Shown here piece after piece: positions 5,689 through 9,729 of a stretch of DNA of 9,729 nucleotides. Made by a program: the position numbers and the translations under genes. Location of the stretch: positions 1 through 9,729 of the forward strand of contig JADGRM010000064.1 in NCBI GenBank assembly GCA_017880945.1, read 5' to 3'. The stretch's first letter is position 1. Every line of letters starts with the position of its first letter. Below the pieces are notes generated by a model. That model had not been told where the DNA came from, ran no database searches, and was given only the letters and a program-made list of their open reading frames with translations. This DNA is from Gallionella sp. (GTDB lineage: Bacteria > Pseudomonadota > Gammaproteobacteria > Burkholderiales > Gallionellaceae).

Positions 5689-7179
5689 ATGAGCCTCGCG
5701 GTTCTATATAGCCGCGCGCTTTCCGGCATGGAAGCGGCTCTCGTCACCGTCGAGGTGCATATCGCCAACGGCCTGCCCAATTTCACAATCGTGGGTCTGC
5801 CTGAAACCGAAGTGAAGGAAAGCAAGGACCGCGTGCGCGCCGCGCTGCAAAACTGCCAGTTCGATTTTCCCGCGCGACGCATCACCGTCAATCTCGCTCC
5901 CGCAGACCTGCCCAAGGAAAGCGGGCGCTTCGATCTGCCCATCGCGCTGGGCATCCTCGCCGCGACCGGACAGATCCCCTCCGATAAACTCGCCGAATAT
6001 GAATACGCCGGAGAGCTCGCGCTGACCGGCGAGCTGCGCGCGATACGCGGCGCGCTGGCAATGACTTATCGTGCCGTGAACAGCGGACGCGCCTTCATCC
6101 TGCCGCAAGCGAATGCCGCCGAAGCTGCATTGGTGGAAGACGCAACCGTGTATGCGGCGCAATCGCTGTTGCAAGTAGCAGCGCATCTCACCGGACGGGA
6201 ACGTATCGCGCCCTATGTCAGCCAGCCGCAAACCATTCCGCCGCACTACCCGGACATGCGCGAAGTGAAGGGACAGACGCAAGCCAAGCGCGCACTGGAG
6301 ATCGCCGCAGCGGGAGGACACAGCGTGCTGATGATGGGGCCGCCCGGTACCGGCAAATCCATGCTTGCGGCGCGCTTCCCCGGCATTCTGCCGCAGATGT
6401 CTCAGGACGAGGCGTTGCAGAGCGCCGCGTTGCAATCACTGGACGGCAACTTCGATGTGAAGAAATGGAAGACACGCCCGTACCGCGCGCCGCACCATAC
6501 CGCATCCGGCGTAGCGCTGGTCGGCGGCGGCAGCAATCCGCGTCCCGGCGAGATATCGATGGCGCTGCATGGCGTGCTGTTCCTTGACGAGCTGCCTGAG
6601 TTCGACCGCAGTGTGCTGGAAGTATTGCGCGAACCGATGGAGTCGGGGCGCATCACCATCTCGCGCGCCGCGCGCCGCGCGGATTTCCCCGCCCAGTTTC
6701 AACTCATCGCAGCGATGAACCCTTGCCCATGCGGTTATCACGGCCACTACAACGGCAAATGCCGCTGCACGCCTGACCAGATTTCGCGCTACCGCAGCAA
6801 GATCTCCGGCCCGCTACTGGATCGCATCGACATCCAGATCGAAGTGCCCGCCGTGCCGCAAGATGATCTGCTCAACAAGGCGGATGGCGAAACCAGTGTC
6901 GAACTGCAAGCCCGCGTCGAGATCGCGCGGCAACGCCAGATCGCACGCCAAGACAAGGCCAACGCACAACTTTCAGTGACTGAAATCGATGCATTGTGCA
7001 CGCCCGACGAGCAAGGGATCGCGCTGCTGCAACAAGCCATCAGCCGCCTTAATCTCTCTGCTCGTGCGTATCACCGCGTGCTCAAAGTGGCGCGCACCAT
7101 CGCCGATCTGGAAGGGGATAACAACATCGCAACCAGACATATCGCCGAGGCGGTGCAGTATCGTCGACTGAACTTTTGA
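5689..7179 (+). CDS. comM: ComM/YifB-family AAA+ ATPase (Mg-chelatase-like)
   Basis: A 496-residue ComM homologue; ComM is a hexameric helicase promoting branch migration during natural transformation, though the gene also occurs in non-competent bacteria. An N-terminal Lon-protease-like ChlI domain (SRALSGMEAALVTVEVHIANGLPNFTIVGLPETEVKESKDRVRAAL) leads to a Walker A at 217-224 (GPPGTGKS), Walker B at 297-301 (LFLDE), a cysteine cluster NPCPCGYHGHYNGKCRC (Cys346, 348, 358, 360) likely to bind zinc, SGPLLDRIDI with the arginine-finger region, and a C-terminal Mg-chelatase lid domain (LSARAYHRVLKVARTIADLEG). Full family length with no damage. I start at ATG 5689, two bases after the ubiK stop: the ChlI fold begins here, and the longer open frame back to 5389 only overlaps ubiK. 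There is no good Shine-Dalgarno, so translation is probably coupled to ubiK. Confidence 0.95.
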   Translation: MSLAVLYSRALSGMEAALVTVEVHIANGLPNFTIVGLPETEVKESKDRVRAALQNCQFDFPARRITVNLAPADLPKESGRFDLPIALGILAATGQIPSDKLAEYEYAGELALTGELRAIRGALAMTYRAVNSGRAFILPQANAAEAALVEDATVYAAQSLLQVAAHLTGRERIAPYVSQPQTIPPHYPDMREVKGQTQAKRALEIAAAGGHSVLMMGPPGTGKSMLAARFPGILPQMSQDEALQSAALQSLDGNFDVKKWKTRPYRAPHHTASGVALVGGGSNPRPGEISMALHGVLFLDELPEFDRSVLEVLREPMESGRITISRAARRADFPAQFQLIAAMNPCPCGYHGHYNGKCRCTPDQISRYRSKISGPLLDRIDIQIEVPAVPQDDLLNKADGETSVELQARVEIARQRQIARQDKANAQLSVTEIDALCTPDEQGIALLQQAISRLNLSARAYHRVLKVARTIADLEGDNNIATRHIAEAVQYRRLNF

Positions 7180-7233
7180 CTTCTTCGGCCACGAATATTT
7201 TTCACTTTTGCCATGCGCGGCGATGCTTTAACA

Positions 7234-7262
7234 AGCCTGTCTTGAGCTTGTCGAAAGGCTCA
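7234..7262. repeat. Degenerate dispersed GAGCTTGTCGAA-type inverted repeat
   Basis: The core TGAGCTTGTCGAAAGGCTCA pairs TGAGC with GCTCA; an outer AGCCT/AGGCT pairing (7234-7238 with 7256-7260) is an alternative. The core resembles the short palindromic intergenic elements containing GAGC(T/C)TGTCGAA that are scattered through many proteobacterial genomes. It might stand in for the missing comM terminator or be a neutral repeat. Confidence 0.55.
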
Positions 7263-7375
7263 GCACAGAATAGGTAACTCGTGTCGAACCGCTACTCCAG
7301 TTATTAACACCCGCCATTTATATACCCCTAAATAGCCAAGGATAACGGTTTGAAGGCCGGTTTGCCCGTTCCCCA

Positions 7376-7384
7376 TGCTAAAAT
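7376..7384 (+). promoter_or_regulatory. Probable extended -10 promoter of metH
   Basis: TGC-TAAAAT is a near-consensus extended -10 box and predicts a start near 7391, about 20 nt before the metH ATG. No well-spaced -35 is present; TTGAAG at 7350-7355 is 23 nt away, too far. Confidence 0.5.
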
Positions 7385-7411
7385 CTGCGCTCATTTTTCA
7401 GGCAGCACGTT

Positions 7412-9729
7412 ATGACCAGCAAGAGCCATCCGATCGAACAGCTCATCCAACAGCGCATCCTGATTCTGGACGGTGCGATGGGCACGATGATCCAGCGCTA
7501 CAAGCTGACCGAGGAGCACTATCGGGGCACGGTGCTGTATGGTGATTACCCCAAGGATTTTGCGGACTACAACGTCGAGCGCAAAACTTTTGCCGATCAT
7601 CCGGTCGATGTCAAAGGCAACAACGACCTGCTGCTGCTGACCCAGCCGCACATCATCCGCGGCATCCACGCCGAATATCTGGCGGCCGGCGCGGACATCC
7701 TCGAGACTTGCACGTTCAATTCCACAGCGGCCTCGTTGGACGATTACGACATGGTAGCGCTGGCTTACGAGCTGAATTTTGCCGGAGCGAAATTGGCGCG
7801 CGGCGTGTGCGATGAATTCGAGGCGAAGATACCGAACAAGCCGCGCTTCGTTGCAGGCGTGTTGGGGCCAACCACAAAGACCGCCTCGATCTCTCCGGAC
7901 GTGAACGATCCGGGATTTCGCAACATCAATTTCGATGAACTGGTGGCCGGCTACAGCGAGGCGATACGCGGTTTGCTGGATGGCGGCGCGGACATCCTGA
8001 TGGTGGAAACCATTTTCGATACGCTCAACGCGAAAGCCGCGCTGTTCGCGATCGAGCAGTATTTCGAGCAGCACAAGGTGCGCGTGCCGGTGATGATTTC
8101 CGGCACGATCACCGATGCCTCCGGGCGCACATTGTCGGGCCAGACCACCGAGGCATTCTGGAATTCATTGTCGCACGCCAATCCGCTGTCCATCGGGCTA
8201 AACTGCGCGCTGGGCGGCGACTTGATGCGGCCTTATGTGGAAGAATTGTCGCGTGTGGCCTCGTGCTATGTGAGCGCGCACCCCAACGCCGGTTTGCCCA
8301 ATCCGCTGTCGGAAACCGGCTATGACGAGACGCCCGACTACACCGCCAAGGTGATCAGAGAATTCGCCACCAGCGGTTTCCTCAATATCGCCGGCGGCTG
8401 TTGCGGCACCACGCCCGCGCACATCAAGGCGATCGCCGAGGCGCTCAAAGATGTGCCGCCGCGCCGCATTCCGGACATCGAACACAAGCTGCGCCTGTCC
8501 GGGCTGGAGCCGTTCAATATCGGCGATGACACGCTGTTCGTCAACGTCGGCGAGCGCACCAACGTCACGGGTTCGAAGATGTTCGCGCGGCTGATCCTGA
8601 ACGGCGACTACGCCGAGGCGGTCAGCGTGGCGCGCCACCAGGTGGAGAACGGCGCGCAGATCATCGACATCAACATGGACGAGGCGATGCTGGATTCGCA
8701 GGCCGCGATGACAAAGTTCGTCAATCTGCTCGCCTCCGAGCCGGACATCTCGCGCGTGCCGCTGATGATCGACTCGTCGAAGTGGGACGTGATCGAGGCC
8801 GGGCTGAAATGCGTGCAGGGCAAGGCGGTGGTGAATTCCATCAGCCTCAAGGAAGGCGAAGCACCGTTCATCAAATATGCGCGGTTGGTCAAGCGCTATG
8901 GCGCGGCAGCGGTGGTGATGGCGTTCGACGAGCAGGGCCAGGCGGATACATTCAAACGTAAAACAGAAATCTGTAAACGCAGCTACGACATCCTGGTGAA
9001 GCAAGCCGGCTTCCTGCCGGAAGACATCATCTTCGATCCGAACATTTTCGCGATCGCGACCGGCATCGAGGAGCACAACAACTACGCGGTGGACTTCATC
9101 GAGGCCACTGCCTGGATAAAACAACATTTGCCTTACGCCAAGATCAGCGGCGGCGTGTCCAACGTGTCGTTCTCGTTCCGCGGCAACGATGCAGTGCGCG
9201 AGGCGATCCATACCGTGTTCCTGTACCACGCCATCAAAGCCGGCATGACCATGGGCATCGTCAACGCCGGGCAGCTCGGCGTGTACGAACAGATTCCGCA
9301 AGCATTGCGCGACGCGGTGGAAGACGTGGTGCTGAACCGCAATCCCGACGCGGGTGAGAAACTGGTGCAGATGGCCGAGACGGTGAAGACCGGCGCAAAG
9401 GCGCAAGTCGAAGATCTGGAATGGCGCAAGGGCACGGTGCAGGAGCGCCTCACTCATGCGCTGGTGCGCGGCATCACAACCAACATCGTCGAGGACACCG
9501 AGGAGGCGCGCCTGCAGGCGAAGTTCCCGGTGGAAGTGATCGAAGGCCCGCTGATGACCGGCATGAACGTGGTCGGCGACTTGTTCGGCGCCGGCAAGAT
9601 GTTTTTGCCGCAAGTGGTGAAATCCGCGCGCGTAATGAAGCAGGCGGTGGCGCATCTGGTGCCTTACATCGAAGCGGAAAAATTGCGTTCCGGCGACAAC
9701 AAGCCCAAGGGCAAGATCGTGATGGCGAC
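7412..9729 (+). CDS. metH: Cobalamin-dependent methionine synthase MetH (3' end outside window)
   Basis: Transfers the methyl group of 5-methyltetrahydrofolate to homocysteine via methylcobalamin, making methionine in the cytoplasm. The frame is open from ATG 7412 to the window end (772 complete codons of an expected ~1,230). The homocysteine-binding domain opens with ILDGAMGTMIQRY and carries the zinc ligands Cys265 (GLNCALGG) and Cys330/Cys331 (GGCCGTTPAHI). The pterin-binding domain starts near residue 370 with FVNVGERTNVTGSKMF and includes DINMDEAMLDS, MIDSSKWDVIEAGL and GGVSNVSFSFRGN. The B12-domain cap follows (PLMTGMNVVGDLFGAGKMFLPQVVKSARVMKQAV). The window stops in KGKIVMA, just before the expected DxHxxG motif that ligates cobalt. 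No frame damage is seen. The ribosome site is weak (CAGGCA). A long open frame lies antisense to it; that is a shadow. Confidence 0.97.
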   Translation, partial: MTSKSHPIEQLIQQRILILDGAMGTMIQRYKLTEEHYRGTVLYGDYPKDFADYNVERKTFADHPVDVKGNNDLLLLTQPHIIRGIHAEYLAAGADILETCTFNSTAASLDDYDMVALAYELNFAGAKLARGVCDEFEAKIPNKPRFVAGVLGPTTKTASISPDVNDPGFRNINFDELVAGYSEAIRGLLDGGADILMVETIFDTLNAKAALFAIEQYFEQHKVRVPVMISGTITDASGRTLSGQTTEAFWNSLSHANPLSIGLNCALGGDLMRPYVEELSRVASCYVSAHPNAGLPNPLSETGYDETPDYTAKVIREFATSGFLNIAGGCCGTTPAHIKAIAEALKDVPPRRIPDIEHKLRLSGLEPFNIGDDTLFVNVGERTNVTGSKMFARLILNGDYAEAVSVARHQVENGAQIIDINMDEAMLDSQAAMTKFVNLLASEPDISRVPLMIDSSKWDVIEAGLKCVQGKAVVNSISLKEGEAPFIKYARLVKRYGAAAVVMAFDEQGQADTFKRKTEICKRSYDILVKQAGFLPEDIIFDPNIFAIATGIEEHNNYAVDFIEATAWIKQHLPYAKISGGVSNVSFSFRGNDAVREAIHTVFLYHAIKAGMTMGIVNAGQLGVYEQIPQALRDAVEDVVLNRNPDAGEKLVQMAETVKTGAKAQVEDLEWRKGTVQERLTHALVRGITTNIVEDTEEARLQAKFPVEVIEGPLMTGMNVVGDLFGAGKMFLPQVVKSARVMKQAVAHLVPYIEAEKLRSGDNKPKGKIVMA

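Larger units (their letters stand above)
7180..7411. other. comM-metH intergenic region
   Basis: 232 bp without a coding region. It holds the inverted-repeat element at 7234-7262 and the probable metH promoter at 7376-7384. No convincing T-tract terminator follows comM, and I see no cobalamin riboswitch features ahead of metH. Confidence 0.6.

Noticed and set aside
7180..7411. Cobalamin riboswitch before metH
   Set aside because: I looked for a B12-box-like sequence and paired arms and saw none; the predicted leader of about 20 nt is too short.
7391..8074. 227-codon open frame on the minus strand
   Set aside because: Also antisense to the metH N-terminal domain; no start context or domain.
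8198..9655. 485-codon open frame on the minus strand
   Set aside because: Lies entirely antisense to metH, which has intact domains and motifs; the protein is His/Arg/Leu-rich with no recognisable domain, a typical GC-driven shadow.
1..9729. CRISPR array, IS element, tRNA/rRNA or phage gene
   Set aside because: No spaced direct repeats, transposase motifs, insertion-type terminal inverted repeats or structured RNA genes were seen.

Overview
The window looks like chromosome of a betaproteobacterium. I infer Nitrosomonadales/Gallionellales-type from the protein sequences and from the neighbourhood TorF-type porin / glnK / amtB / ubiK / comM / metH; no marker gene proves it. Every gene except the small EAL remnant and its downstream partner belongs to a known family.

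Layout. (1) Bases 1-1022, + strand: the 3' part of allophanate hydrolase, the last step of urea breakdown by the urea carboxylase route. (2) Bases 1028-2235, - strand: two overlapping genes, a truncated EAL-domain protein and an unrecognised tryptophan-rich 255-residue protein, joined by an ATGA start/stop overlap. This stretch is poorer in GC than the right half (one line counted in each: 48% at 1441-1500, 68% at 6301-6360). (3) Bases 2265-5163, - strand: an operon for ammonium acquisition, in transcription order outer-membrane TorF-type porin, PII signalling protein GlnK, ammonium channel AmtB, ending in a strong intrinsic terminator. Upstream is a near-consensus sigma-54 promoter (5218-5233) with a cluster of NtrC-type half-sites at about -97 and -127. 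(4) Bases 5438-7179, + strand, divergent from the operon: ubiK (ubiquinone biosynthesis accessory factor) and comM (MCM-like/YifB AAA+ helicase), 2 nt apart. (5) Bases 7180-7411: a non-coding gap with a degenerate dispersed repeat and a probable metH promoter. (6) Base 7412 to the end, + strand: cobalamin-dependent methionine synthase metH, cut off by the window edge just before its B12-binding motif.

How it fits together: the left half is about nitrogen scavenging. Urea nitrogen is released as ammonia by allophanate hydrolase, while external ammonium would enter through AmtB under GlnK control. The porin sharing their promoter is the natural candidate for the outer-membrane step. The sigma-54/NtrC architecture predicts induction of the whole porin-glnK-amtB unit under nitrogen limitation. 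The right half is housekeeping. I did not find a clearly new defence or mobile system; the least explained parts are the EAL stub with its coupled unknown protein, and the unusual NtrC operator geometry.
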